From: Akkermansia muciniphila
GTDB lineage: Bacteria; Verrucomicrobiota; Verrucomicrobiia; Opitutales; UBA953
Assembly: GCA_943331445.1 (NCBI GenBank)
Contig: CALQLO010000004.1
Location: 1-64,000, forward strand
Length of the DNA: 64,000 nucleotides
Direction: 5' to 3'
The notes under the pieces are model-generated. The model was not told the DNA's origin. It saw only the letters and a list, made by a program, of their open reading frames with translations, and ran no database searches. Numbering within the stretch: position 1 is the first letter of the stretch; every line of letters starts with the position of its first letter. Shown one piece after another: positions 21,038 through 28,983 of this stretch. The translations under genes were made by a program, and so were the position numbers.

Positions 21038-21664
21038 ATGAGCGACGACACCACCGGCCAGCGCCACACGCCTAGCCCGCACGACCGCACGCTCACACGT
21101 GATGTCCAAGCCACCGTCATCCCGGCGGGCGATCCCGCCGTCCTGCCTGCCGGCACCAAGGTGACCATCACGCACCGACTCGGCGGCAACTTCACCGTCG
21201 TCTGCGACAACGGCATGTTCCGCATCAAAGGCAGCGACGCTGATAGCCTCGGAGAGCAGCCCCCGTCAGACTCCACCGAAAACGAAGGCAAGACCGACGC
21301 CTATGGATCTGTCGGCACGGCCGAGCATCCTGGCCACTCTGGCAAACCTTCCGATGAAGCCGTCTGGGAAAGCCTGAAGAAGGTTTTCGACCCCGAGATT
21401 CCGGTGAACATCGTCGACCTCGGACTCGTCTATTCGCTCAAGGTCGAGCCCCTAGAAAATTCCGCTGACCGGCATAGCGTGATCGTCGCCATGACGCTCA
21501 CTGCGCCGGGTTGCGGCATGGGGCCCGTGATCGCTGAAGACGCCCGGAACCGAGTGCTCGGCGTGCCAGGTATCAATCAAGCCCGCGTCGACATCGTCTG
21601 GGACCCGCCTTGGACCCAGACCATGATTTCTGAAGACGGGAAGATGCAGCTCGGGTTGATCTGA
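21038..21664 (+). CDS. sufT: SufT, DUF59/MIP18-type Fe-S maturation factor
   Basis: 208 residues: an N-terminal segment with [27 protein letters not shown], typical of the long SufT form, a charged linker (~residues 70-105), and a C-terminal DUF59 domain ([53 protein letters not shown]). SufT helps mature Fe-S proteins, especially under high demand. It is the last gene of the operon. No cysteine desulfurase (sufS) or sufE/sufU gene is adjacent, so sulfur supply must be encoded elsewhere. Confidence 0.93.
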   Translation: MSDDTTGQRHTPSPHDRTLTRDVQATVIPAGDPAVLPAGTKVTITHRLGGNFTVVCDNGMFRIKGSDADSLGEQPPSDSTENEGKTDAYGSVGTAEHPGHSGKPSDEAVWESLKKVFDPEIPVNIVDLGLVYSLKVEPLENSADRHSVIVAMTLTAPGCGMGPVIAEDARNRVLGVPGINQARVDIVWDPPWTQTMISEDGKMQLGLI

Positions 21665-21694
21665 CTAGGTCTCGAGCCAAGCAAGCCTCCCACG

Positions 21695-21716
21695 ACGTCC
21701 GCCAATCGGCGGACGT
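21695..21716. repeat. GTCCGCC hairpin module
   Basis: 9-bp perfect arms ACGTCCGCC (21695-21703) and GGCGGACGT (21708-21716) with loop AATC, followed by TTCTGTTTC. Nearly the same hairpin (loop ATTC) occurs at 28963-28982 and 37050-37069 at the edge of the two-armed palindromes. Here it stands alone after sufT and may help to end that transcript. Confidence 0.65.
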
Positions 21717-21740
21717 TCTGTTTCGATGCCTTTCCTGCCT

Positions 21741-21770
21741 TCCCCTCCCCCACCCCCACCCCTACCCCTA
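21741..21770 (-). other. C-run tract with G-quadruplex potential
   Basis: Several runs of four to five C separated by one base (A, T) on the plus strand, hence G-runs on the minus strand. It lies about 90 bases before the sugar dehydrogenase gene, in its leader or promoter region. Quadruplex formation is a prediction from base pattern only. Confidence 0.4.
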
Positions 21771-21856
21771 TCCCTCAATCTGCTCCCCGCTTGCCCTTCG
21801 GCTACTTTTCCTAACCCTGCGGGAACCCCCACCATTCCCCAAGGTCACCCCATCTT

Positions 21857-24532
21857 ATGAATATGTCCCGCCCCCTCTCCGTATTCCTGGCCGCCTGCAC
21901 CCTGGCGTCCGCCCCCTTCGCCCGTGCGGCCGAAGCCCCGGAAGACGTTCGCTTCAAGGTCGACAAACTCCTCGGCAATCTGCCGCAGCCGATGCACCTC
22001 GAAATTGCTCCGGACGGTCGCATCTGGCTCAACGAGTACACCGGTGCCCTCAAGATTTACGATCCGAAGACCCGTCGCGTGACCTTGGTCGCGTCGATGG
22101 AGGTCTTTAAGTCGCAGGAGAATGGCTTCCTCGCCTTCGCCCTCGATCCTAAGTTCGCCAAGAACGGCTGGATCTACATCCTCTACTCTCCAATCGGATT
22201 CGAAGGTCAGTACCTCTCGCGCTTCGACGTAAAGGACGACCAGCTGGTAGCCGGGAGCGAGAAGCTGATTCTGAAATATGAAGAACAGCGCCTGCAGTGC
22301 TGTCACCACGGAGGCACGGTCAAGTTTGGCCCGGATGGCTGCCTTTATTTCACGGCGGGCGACAACACTAGCCCCTTTGGCGAGAGCGAAGGCTACGGCC
22401 CGCTCGATCAACGTATCGGCAAGGAGCCTTGGGATGGCCAGCGCACGTCGGCCAATACCAATACGCTGGTCGGCAAGGTTAGCCGCATTCGCATCAACGA
22501 CGATGCCACCTATAGCATCCCGGAGGGTAACCTCTTTAAGCCCGGCACGCCCAAGACTCGTCCGGAAATCTTCGCCATGGGCACCCGTAACCCGTGGCGC
22601 ATGAATATCGACCAGAAGACGGGCTACATCTACTGGGGCGAAGTCGGCCCGGATGCCCGCAATGACGGCCCCCGCGGATCGCGCGGCTACGACGAGATCA
22701 ACCAGGCCAAGAAAGCCGGCAATTACGGCTATCCTCTCTTCGTGGGAAATAATTCGCCTTACGCCGCCTACGATTACGAGACCAAGAAGGCTGGACCGAT
22801 GTTCGACCCGCTCCACCCGCGCAACAACAGCCGCAACAACACCGGGCTCGTTGATCTTCCTCCAGCCGTTCCAGCCTTCATCTACTGGCCCTATGCCGTC
22901 TCGGACAAATGGCCTGAGCTCGGCGAAGGCGGCCGCACCGCTTGTGCCGGTCCGGTGTTCTACTGGCAGGAGTCTTTCGAGAAGACCAATGGCTTCCCGA
23001 AGCACTTCGATCGCTCCCTCCTCTTCTGGGATTGGCAGCGCCCGTTTATCAAATGGGCCCGCCTCGACCAGAATTCCGACCTCGTCGGGCTGGAGGCTTT
23101 CACCAACGGCGCCATCGTCCTCGGCAACACCGAAGATCAGTTGAAGAAGCAGAAGGCCCTTATCGACGCTGGCGGCTATGTCATCAAGCGCCCGGTCGAC
23201 GCGACCTTCGGTCCGGATGGTTGCCTCTACATGCTCGATTACGGCGAAACCTGGGGAGCGAACGCCGATGCAGCTTTGCTCAAAATCTCCTACATTCGTG
23301 GTAACCTGCCGCCCATCGCCAAGGCAAGCGCCTCGGCCACTTCAGGCGTAGCGCCTTTGAAGACCGTGCTCTCGGGGAAAGGGTCGCGTGATCCGGATGG
23401 CGGCAAACTCAGCTACTCTTGGAAACTCCTGCCTTCTGGCAGAGCCCTCGGTACGGGCGAAGAACTCGCGGTCTCCCTCGAACAAGCTGGCAACTTCTCC
23501 GTCGAGCTCACCGTCAGCGACGGCCAAGGCGGCGAATCTTCCTTCGCCGTACCCATCGTGGTCGGCAACACTGCTCCCGTCGTGGAATTCACTTCGCCGC
23601 AGAACGGTGATTTCTTCAAGCCCGGCGCGAAGATTAGCTACGCGGTGGCCATCTCTGATAAGGAAGATGGTTCATCCAAGGGCAAGGAAGCCGACTTCGG
23701 CATCCGCACCGTGGTGACTTCCGCATTCTTACCCGCCGACGGCAAAGGTGCGGCGGTCGATGCTGGCCTCGCCCTGATGCGTCAGAGCGACTGCTTTAAC
23801 TGTCACGCGATGGAAACCCCGCTCGTGGGCCCAGCACTCGTGGCCATCGCCGATAAGTACCGCAAACAGGCTGGCGCGGATGAACTCCTGAACAAGAAAG
23901 TCCGACTCGGTGGCAGTGGCGTCTGGGGAGTGATTCCGATGCTCGCTCACCCGCAGCACACCGAGGATGAAGTCGCGATCATGCTCCACTGGCTCCTCTC
24001 CCTGGAGAAAGGCAAAGGCGGGCCGACGCTTTCCCGCGGACTCACGGGCGAAGTCACCGCACCCAAGGATGGCAAACCTGGCAACCTGATCATCGAAGCG
24101 CTCTACACCGACCTCGGTGCCGCCCCAGCGAACTTCCTGACGGGTAAGGCTACGGTCTCCCTGCGCTTCCCGCGCATTGAAGCCAAATCCGGCGACGTCA
24201 CTGGCGCCACCAAGAATGGTAAGCACGTAGGCTCGACGACTCACGGAGCGACGATCCGCTTTGCGGACCTGAACCTTGGCTCGACGAAGAGCATTAATGT
24301 CCGTGCCTCCGCGGGCGCCGTCAAAGGTAGCAAAATCGAAGTCCGCCTCGATTCACCCACCGGCCCGATTGTCGCGACGGTGGATATTAAGTTCACGGGA
24401 GCGTGGAATAAGTTCGAAGACAATAAGGCGCCCGTGACGGCCGCACCTGGACGCCACAATGTCTTCTTGGTCTTAGTCAATCCCGGCAAGGGCGGGCTGA
24501 TGGATATCGACTGGGTGGAGTTCGGCCAATAA
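21857..24532 (+). CDS. PQQ-type sugar dehydrogenase fused to PKD, cytochrome c and CBM-like domains
   Basis: 891-residue exported protein. Domains: signal peptide (residues 1-24); six-bladed GSDH-type propeller (~30-485; PQPMHLEIAPDGRIWLNEY, GGTVKFGPDGCLYFTAGD, MGTRNPWRMNIDQ, VDATFGPDGCLYMLDYGE); PKD-like Ig domain (~490-590; GKGSRDPDGGKLSYSW); cytochrome c with CFNCH (646-650); C-terminal beta-sandwich resembling a CBM6-type module (~750-891). It probably oxidises a sugar in the periplasm and passes electrons to its own heme. Similar fusions occur in Bacteroidetes and Verrucomicrobia. Substrate unknown. PQQ-ligand residues were not individually verified. Confidence 0.88.
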   Translation: MNMSRPLSVFLAACTLASAPFARAAEAPEDVRFKVDKLLGNLPQPMHLEIAPDGRIWLNEYTGALKIYDPKTRRVTLVASMEVFKSQENGFLAFALDPKFAKNGWIYILYSPIGFEGQYLSRFDVKDDQLVAGSEKLILKYEEQRLQCCHHGGTVKFGPDGCLYFTAGDNTSPFGESEGYGPLDQRIGKEPWDGQRTSANTNTLVGKVSRIRINDDATYSIPEGNLFKPGTPKTRPEIFAMGTRNPWRMNIDQKTGYIYWGEVGPDARNDGPRGSRGYDEINQAKKAGNYGYPLFVGNNSPYAAYDYETKKAGPMFDPLHPRNNSRNNTGLVDLPPAVPAFIYWPYAVSDKWPELGEGGRTACAGPVFYWQESFEKTNGFPKHFDRSLLFWDWQRPFIKWARLDQNSDLVGLEAFTNGAIVLGNTEDQLKKQKALIDAGGYVIKRPVDATFGPDGCLYMLDYGETWGANADAALLKISYIRGNLPPIAKASASATSGVAPLKTVLSGKGSRDPDGGKLSYSWKLLPSGRALGTGEELAVSLEQAGNFSVELTVSDGQGGESSFAVPIVVGNTAPVVEFTSPQNGDFFKPGAKISYAVAISDKEDGSSKGKEADFGIRTVVTSAFLPADGKGAAVDAGLALMRQSDCFNCHAMETPLVGPALVAIADKYRKQAGADELLNKKVRLGGSGVWGVIPMLAHPQHTEDEVAIMLHWLLSLEKGKGGPTLSRGLTGEVTAPKDGKPGNLIIEALYTDLGAAPANFLTGKATVSLRFPRIEAKSGDVTGATKNGKHVGSTTHGATIRFADLNLGSTKSINVRASAGAVKGSKIEVRLDSPTGPIVATVDIKFTGAWNKFEDNKAPVTAAPGRHNVFLVLVNPGKGGLMDIDWVEFGQ

Positions 24533-24558
24533 TCCCTGCAAATCGTTTTGCTTCCTCC

Positions 24559-24592
24559 AAGGGGAAGGGCCACAGTGCCCTTCCCCTTTTTA
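24559..24592 (+). terminator. Intrinsic terminator
   Basis: 12-bp arms AAGGGGAAGGGC (24559-24570) and GCCCTTCCCCTT (24577-24588) followed by TTTTTATTT, between the sugar dehydrogenase gene and hflX. Confidence 0.85.
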
Positions 24593-24603
24593 TTTCCGTA
24601 CTC

Positions 24604-25908
24604 GTGTCTGATCCCGAAGATAAACCGCTCGACCCATTCGACCCTGAAGTCATCGCCCGCTCCAACCGTGCGATCCTGGTCGGCCTCCAACGCTCCGAAG
24701 ATACGGAAGCCGAAGCCCAAGCACTCCTCGACGAGCTCCATGAGCTTGTCAGCAATGTCGGGGTGGAAATCCGCGGCTCCGTCCTCGCCAAAATCCGCGA
24801 AGTAAGCCCGCGGCATCTGGTCGGCTCCGGCAAGATGGAGGAAATCGCCCAACTGGCCCGCGACCACGAGTGTGGCCTGATTATCTTCGACGACGAACTC
24901 ACCCCCGCCCAGCAGCGCAACTGGGAACGCGACGCCAAACTCCGGGCCATCGACCGTCAGGAGATCATCCTGGATATCTTTATCACCCGGGCGAAGACCC
25001 GGGAAGCCGTGCTGCAAGTCGAGCTAGCGCAGTTACAACAGATGTTGCCGCGCCTAAAGCGCTTGTGGTCCCACTTGGATCGCCAGCGCGGCGGAGGTAC
25101 GATGCAACGCGATGCAGGCGAGACGCAGCTGGAGATGGATCAGCGCAAGATTCGCGACAAGATCGCCAAGGTCCGGCGCGACCTCACGGAAGTTGTCGCC
25201 CAACGCGCCACTCAGCGGAAACAGCGCAAGCGCATCCCGCTGCCGACCTTCTCCATCGTCGGCTACACTAATGCCGGCAAATCTTCGTTGCTCAATAAAC
25301 TCACCGGCTCTGGCGTGCTCGCAGCCGATAAACTCTTCGCGACGCTCGACCCGACCACCCGTCGCCTCGCCTTGCCCTCCGGACGAGCCCTTCTCCTGAC
25401 CGATACCGTCGGCTTCGTCCGGCGCCTACCGCACCGACTCGTCGAGGCCTTCAAAGCCACACTTGAAGAAGCCGTCCAGGCAGACTTCCTGATTCACGTC
25501 ATCGACCTAGGGTCACCCGAACGCGAAAAGCATGCCGAGACGACCCTGCAGGTTCTGACTGAAATTGGGGCCGGCGACCGACCGATTATCACCGTCCTAA
25601 ATAAGGCCGACCTCTGCGACGAAGTCCAACGTGCCGAGGCCATGGCCGCCCACCCGGACGCCAAGCTCATCAGCACCCGGACGGGCGAAGGCCTGGCGGC
25701 TTTACTAGAAAGACTCGAGGAATGCGCCTCCAGCCGAGATGAGCAGATGACCCTGCTCATCCCCCATGACCAGTATGCCATGCTCTCCAGGCTCCACGCC
25801 GGGGCCACGATTCTAAGTTCCAAGGCCTTAGCCGAGGGCACCCGGGTTGAGGCCTTTATCCCAGTCCGCCTCCAGGAGGCCTGCCGGGCCTGGGCCATCA
25901 AGGAATAG
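24604..25908 (+). CDS. hflX: GTPase HflX
   Basis: Ribosome-associated GTPase that splits or rescues 70S ribosomes, often under stress. 434 residues from a GTG start. N-terminal HflX domain (VGLQRSEDTEAEAQALLDEL), the glycine-rich QRGGGTMQRDAGETQLEMD stretch, coiled-coil linker, then the G domain: G1 GYTNAGKSSLLNKLTG, G3 DTVGFVRRLP, G4 NKAD. It lies only 12 bases downstream of a strong terminator and has no Shine-Dalgarno, so it probably has a very short leader. Confidence 0.95.
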   Translation: MSDPEDKPLDPFDPEVIARSNRAILVGLQRSEDTEAEAQALLDELHELVSNVGVEIRGSVLAKIREVSPRHLVGSGKMEEIAQLARDHECGLIIFDDELTPAQQRNWERDAKLRAIDRQEIILDIFITRAKTREAVLQVELAQLQQMLPRLKRLWSHLDRQRGGGTMQRDAGETQLEMDQRKIRDKIAKVRRDLTEVVAQRATQRKQRKRIPLPTFSIVGYTNAGKSSLLNKLTGSGVLAADKLFATLDPTTRRLALPSGRALLLTDTVGFVRRLPHRLVEAFKATLEEAVQADFLIHVIDLGSPEREKHAETTLQVLTEIGAGDRPIITVLNKADLCDEVQRAEAMAAHPDAKLISTRTGEGLAALLERLEECASSRDEQMTLLIPHDQYAMLSRLHAGATILSSKALAEGTRVEAFIPVRLQEACRAWAIKE

Positions 25909-25920
25909 GCATTTTTTTCT

Positions 25921-25955
25921 CCCCAAAGGTGGAACTTTCGGCATACCTTGGGGTT
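25921..25955 (+). terminator. Possible hairpin terminator after hflX
   Basis: CCCCAAAGGT (25921-25930) can pair with ACCTTGGGG (25945-25953) with one bulged A; TTTCCC follows. It also lies just upstream of the cytochrome gene start at 25977, so it could instead be a leader hairpin. Confidence 0.4.
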
Positions 25956-25976
25956 TCCCTAATACCTCCACACACC

Positions 25977-26354
25977 ATGCGTACCCTCGCTCTCCTCACC
26001 CTCCTCACTGCTTCCTCGGCCTTCGCCGCGGTTGACCACGAGAAAGCCTTTAAGGCCGACATCGCCCCGATCCTCGAAAAGAGCTGCATCGGTTGCCACG
26101 GCAAGGACAAGACCAAGAAGCCGAAGGGTGGCTTCGACGCGACCTCCCTCGAGGCCATCGTCAAGGGCGGCAAGGAAGCTGGCGCCGGCATCACCTGGGG
26201 CGACATCTCCAAGAGCTCCCTCTACAAGAGCTGCGAACTTGGCATCAGCAATCCGGATGACGATGCTGCCATGCCCCCCAAGAAGAAGAAGGACCGCGTT
26301 GCCCTCACCAAGGAGCAGCTCGCTAAGCTCAAGTCCTTCATCGAAGCCAAGTAA
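25977..26354 (+). CDS. Small secreted planctomycete-type cytochrome c
   Basis: 125 residues from the ATG at 25977; the frame extends 16 codons upstream but the signal peptide MRTLALLTLLTASSAFA begins here. One heme motif, CIGCH (37-41), and a later AAMPPKKKK whose methionine is the likely distal ligand, as in the PSCyt1-type domain. Lysine-rich and soluble. Probably a periplasmic electron carrier. It ends at its own strong terminator, so it is a single-gene transcript, though two more cytochrome genes of the same type follow. Confidence 0.85.
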   Translation: MRTLALLTLLTASSAFAAVDHEKAFKADIAPILEKSCIGCHGKDKTKKPKGGFDATSLEAIVKGGKEAGAGITWGDISKSSLYKSCELGISNPDDDAAMPPKKKKDRVALTKEQLAKLKSFIEAK

Positions 26355-26373
26355 TCCGGAAGGATTGCTAACC

Positions 26374-26404
26374 AAAAGCCCGCGGCAACCCGCGGGTTTT
26401 TTTG
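26374..26404 (+). terminator. Intrinsic terminator
   Basis: CCCGCGG (26379-26385) and CCGCGGG (26390-26396) with loop CAAC, preceded by A-run and followed by seven T and GTGTC. Confidence 0.85.
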
Positions 26405-26492
26405 TGTCTAACCTGAACGACCCTGACCCGGTCGCTTGCGTTTGACCCCGCCACGACCCCACCCCATAAACAAAGAACCCCTTTCAAGCCCC

Positions 26493-27425
26493 ATGTCGCC
26501 CCTTCATCGCATCGAAGAACGCCTGCACGCCCTAACCTTCCGTCAGGCCGCCGGCTTAGTCGTCGGCGCCAACCTCTTCTTAGTCGCGCTGGCACTCGCC
26601 CTGCCAGCAGACGGCGAGATGCGCGGACCGGCGCTACTGTCGGTCCTCGGCAACTTCCATATCCTCGCCCTGCACATTCCGGCCGCAGTCCTGCTGGTGG
26701 TTCCATTGTTCGAATTCTTCGAGCGGCATGAGCATGCCACGGTGACCGTCCGTCGCCTATCCGTGTTCTCAGCTGCAGGCACGTGGGTCGCCGTCCTCTG
26801 CGGCATCGTGCACGCCCACTATAACGGCTTCGCGGGCGACGCCGTTCAGTTGCACCTTTGGGGTGGTATCGCGGCTTCCGCCTTCGCCGGCATTGCCAGT
26901 CTTCTGCTCGCCAAGGAGTTCCGAGTGCGACTCGCCGCCCAGGTCGTAGCTATCGGCGTGATGGGCTTCGCGGCCCACATCGGCGGCGAACTCGTCCACG
27001 AGGAAGGATTCCCTTTCAAACCCAACAAGATCGCCGCCCCTAAAAAGATCGAGGCCCCTCGCGTGGTCACCACTAGCCAGAAGCGCGACGACTACACGCA
27101 AGTCGTCCGCCCAATTCTGGAAGCCCATTGCGTCTCCTGCCACGGCGCCAAGAAGGTGAAAGGGAAACTGCGCATGGATTCGCTCGAAGCCCTCAAGAAG
27201 GGCGGCACCGACGGACCCGCCTTCACCGCTGGAGATCTGAAGAAGAGCGGCATGTTCACCCGCATTACCCTCGATGCGAAGGACGACGACTTCATGCCGC
27301 CCAAGGAAGAGAAGCCTCTTACCAAGGAACAGACGCAGGCCATCGGCTTCTGGATTGAGGGTAAGCCGATTCCGGACGACATCGCCAAGGCAGCGCTCGA
27401 AGCGACGAAGGCCGCCAAGAAATAA
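26493..27425 (+). CDS. Membrane-anchored planctomycete-type cytochrome c
   Basis: 310 residues from the ATG at 26493 (MSPLHRIEERLHAL); the upstream extension to a TTG at 26436 is proline-rich and unlikely. The first ~170 residues carry about five hydrophobic segments resembling a DUF2231-like or predicted membrane module with conserved histidines (NFHILALHIPAA, GIVHAHYNG, AAHIGGELVHEEG) that could bind heme b. The C-terminal part is a cytochrome domain with CVSCH (213-217) and DDDFMPPKEE. It could move electrons between the membrane and periplasmic cytochromes. The next gene starts four bases after its stop. Confidence 0.83.
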   Translation: MSPLHRIEERLHALTFRQAAGLVVGANLFLVALALALPADGEMRGPALLSVLGNFHILALHIPAAVLLVVPLFEFFERHEHATVTVRRLSVFSAAGTWVAVLCGIVHAHYNGFAGDAVQLHLWGGIAASAFAGIASLLLAKEFRVRLAAQVVAIGVMGFAAHIGGELVHEEGFPFKPNKIAAPKKIEAPRVVTTSQKRDDYTQVVRPILEAHCVSCHGAKKVKGKLRMDSLEALKKGGTDGPAFTAGDLKKSGMFTRITLDAKDDDFMPPKEEKPLTKEQTQAIGFWIEGKPIPDDIAKAALEATKAAKK

Positions 27426-27429
27426 ACCT

Positions 27430-27915
27430 ATGCGCCTGCTTCCCGTTTTCCTAGCAACACTCGCGGTGGCCGCACCGGTTGCCCCCAAGAAGCCGGAGCC
27501 GCAGAAACCGCTGACGCCCGCCCAGAAGGCAGATTACGCCAAGGTGGTTCAGCCGATCTTCGACGCCCACTGCGTCTCCTGCCACGGCCCCAAAAAGGAA
27601 AAGGGCAAACTGCGCCTGGATACCCTCGAAGCCACGCTCAAAGGCGGTAAGAACCCGACCTTTGTGATGGGCAAGGCCGACAGCAGCATGCTCCTGTCGC
27701 GCGTCTTCTTAGAGCATACCGCTGGCGACGCCATGCCGCCCAAAGCGGAAAAAGCCCTCACGGAAAAGCAAAAGGAGGCCCTTTATGCCTTCGTTGAAGG
27801 CCAGCCCATCCCGGATGAACTCGCTAAACCCGCGATGGCAGACACCAAAACCGCTCTGGCCGCAGCCAAAACTGCCGCCGCCGAGCCCAAGGCCGCCCCT
27901 AAGGCCAAGAAGTAA
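27430..27915 (+). CDS. Secreted planctomycete-type cytochrome c
   Basis: 161 residues from the ATG at 27430; the frame is open further back inside the upstream gene but the signal peptide MRLLPVFLATLAVAAP starts here. Heme motif CVSCH (48-52), then GDAMPPKAEKALTEKQ. The segment around the heme is close to that of the membrane-anchored protein upstream (QPIFDAHCVSCHG versus RPILEAHCVSCHG), pointing to duplication. The C-terminus is an Ala/Lys-rich tail. It is co-transcribed with the upstream gene (4-base gap) and probably with the ThuA gene 47 bases downstream. Confidence 0.83.
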   Translation: MRLLPVFLATLAVAAPVAPKKPEPQKPLTPAQKADYAKVVQPIFDAHCVSCHGPKKEKGKLRLDTLEATLKGGKNPTFVMGKADSSMLLSRVFLEHTAGDAMPPKAEKALTEKQKEALYAFVEGQPIPDELAKPAMADTKTALAAAKTAAAEPKAAPKAKK

Positions 27916-27962
27916 GTTTTCTTTTGCCCACCGTCCGCCTCCCCCCATTTATCCCTAACACC

Positions 27963-28811
27963 ATGCTACCCCGTTCCCTCCTCGCGCTGGCGCTCCTCGC
28001 CGGCCTGATTTCCCCGCTTGCCGCTGCCGAGCAGAAGCCGATCCGCGTCCTCATCGTCGCCGGCGGTTGCTGCCACGACTACGCTAACCAGAAGGAAATT
28101 CTGAAGAAAGGCCTCGAAGCCCGCCTCAACGTAACCGTTGAAGTGGCCTATGACGAAACCAAGTCCGTCAAGCCCGTCTTCGAAATCTACAAGAATCCGG
28201 ATTGGGCCAAGAACTACGACGTCGTTGTCCATGACGAATGCGCCGCGGGCATCACCGATGCTGCCTACGTTGCTAACATCGTCAACGCCCACCGCAACGG
28301 ACTCCCGGCCGTAAACCTTCACTGCGCCATGCACAGCTACCGCTGGGGCAACTTCGGCCAGCCAGTCAAAGTCGGCGCCGATAACGCCAGCTGGTATGAA
28401 ATGCTCGGCCTCCAGTCCACCGGCCACGGCCCGCAGCAGCCTATCAGCATCGCTTTCAGCGATAAAGATAACGCGATCGTGAAGGGCTTCGCCAATTGGA
28501 CGACCGTCAACGAAGAGCTCTACAACAACATCCAGATTCTTACTGGCCACCCGCTCGCCTCCGGCACCCAGAACATTCCGGAAAAGAAGGACAAGGCTGG
28601 TAAAGTTACCCCGGCCAAGGACGTCACCTCGGTGGTCGTCTGGACCAATGAATTCGGCCCGAAGAAGACCCGCATCTTTAGCACCACGCTCGGCCACAAT
28701 AACGCCACCGTGGAAGACGCCCGCTACCTCGATCTCGTGACGCGCGGCCTGCTCTGGTCCGTCAACAAGCTCGGCGAAGACGGCAAGGCCACCGCTGGTT
28801 ACGCCAAGTAA
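27963..28811 (+). CDS. Secreted ThuA-domain protein (second copy)
   Basis: 282 residues from the ATG at 27963 (signal peptide MLPRSLLALALLAGLISPLAAA); the 13-codon upstream extension is not signal-like. ThuA features: IRVLIVAGGCCHDYANQK, YDVVVHDECAAGI, NLHCAMHSYRWG, and RIFSTTLGHNN near the C-terminus. It differs clearly from the copy at 15051, with extra cysteines and histidines (GGCCHDY, DECA, HCAMH) that could bind metal. It follows two cytochrome genes, which links it to an oxidation pathway. Ends at a strong terminator. Confidence 0.85.
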   Translation: MLPRSLLALALLAGLISPLAAAEQKPIRVLIVAGGCCHDYANQKEILKKGLEARLNVTVEVAYDETKSVKPVFEIYKNPDWAKNYDVVVHDECAAGITDAAYVANIVNAHRNGLPAVNLHCAMHSYRWGNFGQPVKVGADNASWYEMLGLQSTGHGPQQPISIAFSDKDNAIVKGFANWTTVNEELYNNIQILTGHPLASGTQNIPEKKDKAGKVTPAKDVTSVVVWTNEFGPKKTRIFSTTLGHNNATVEDARYLDLVTRGLLWSVNKLGEDGKATAGYAK

Positions 28812-28833
28812 GCAGTAAGTCAGGCCTCCAAGC

Positions 28834-28866
28834 AAAAGCCCCGGTTCGCCGGGGCTTTTTTGTGCC
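28834..28866 (+). terminator. Intrinsic terminator with TTTTTTGTGCC tail
   Basis: AAAAGCCCCGG and CCGGGGCTTTT arms with loop TTCG, then TTTTTTGTGCC at 28856-28866. The tail is shared with terminators at 32875, 34815, 37071 and 53909. Confidence 0.9.
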
Positions 28867-28892
28867 TTCACGGCCGCCGCATGGTGGCTGCA

Positions 28893-28982
28893 GGTAGGGG
28901 CACGGCTACGACGTGCCCTAAGCCTTCCCAAGCGGGCGTGACGTAGTCCCGCCCCTACCCTACGTCCGCCATTCGGCGGACG
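28893..28982. repeat. Two-armed palindrome, copy B, with GTCCGCC hairpin
   Basis: Outer arms GGTAGGGGC (28893-28901) and GCCCCTACC (28951-28959) enclose two hairpins with TAC and GTA loops (28900-28918; 28934-28955). A CGTCCGCC/GGCGGACG hairpin (28963-28982, loop ATTC) follows. The preceding GGCCGCCGCATGGTGGC (from 28872) is also shared with copy C. It sits between convergent ThuA and multicopper oxidase genes. Confidence 0.8.
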
Positions 28983-28983
28983 C

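Noticed and set aside
21845-23005. 386-codon open frame antisense to the sugar dehydrogenase
   Set aside because: Shadow frame with no start context or family motif; the sense frame carries all domain signatures.
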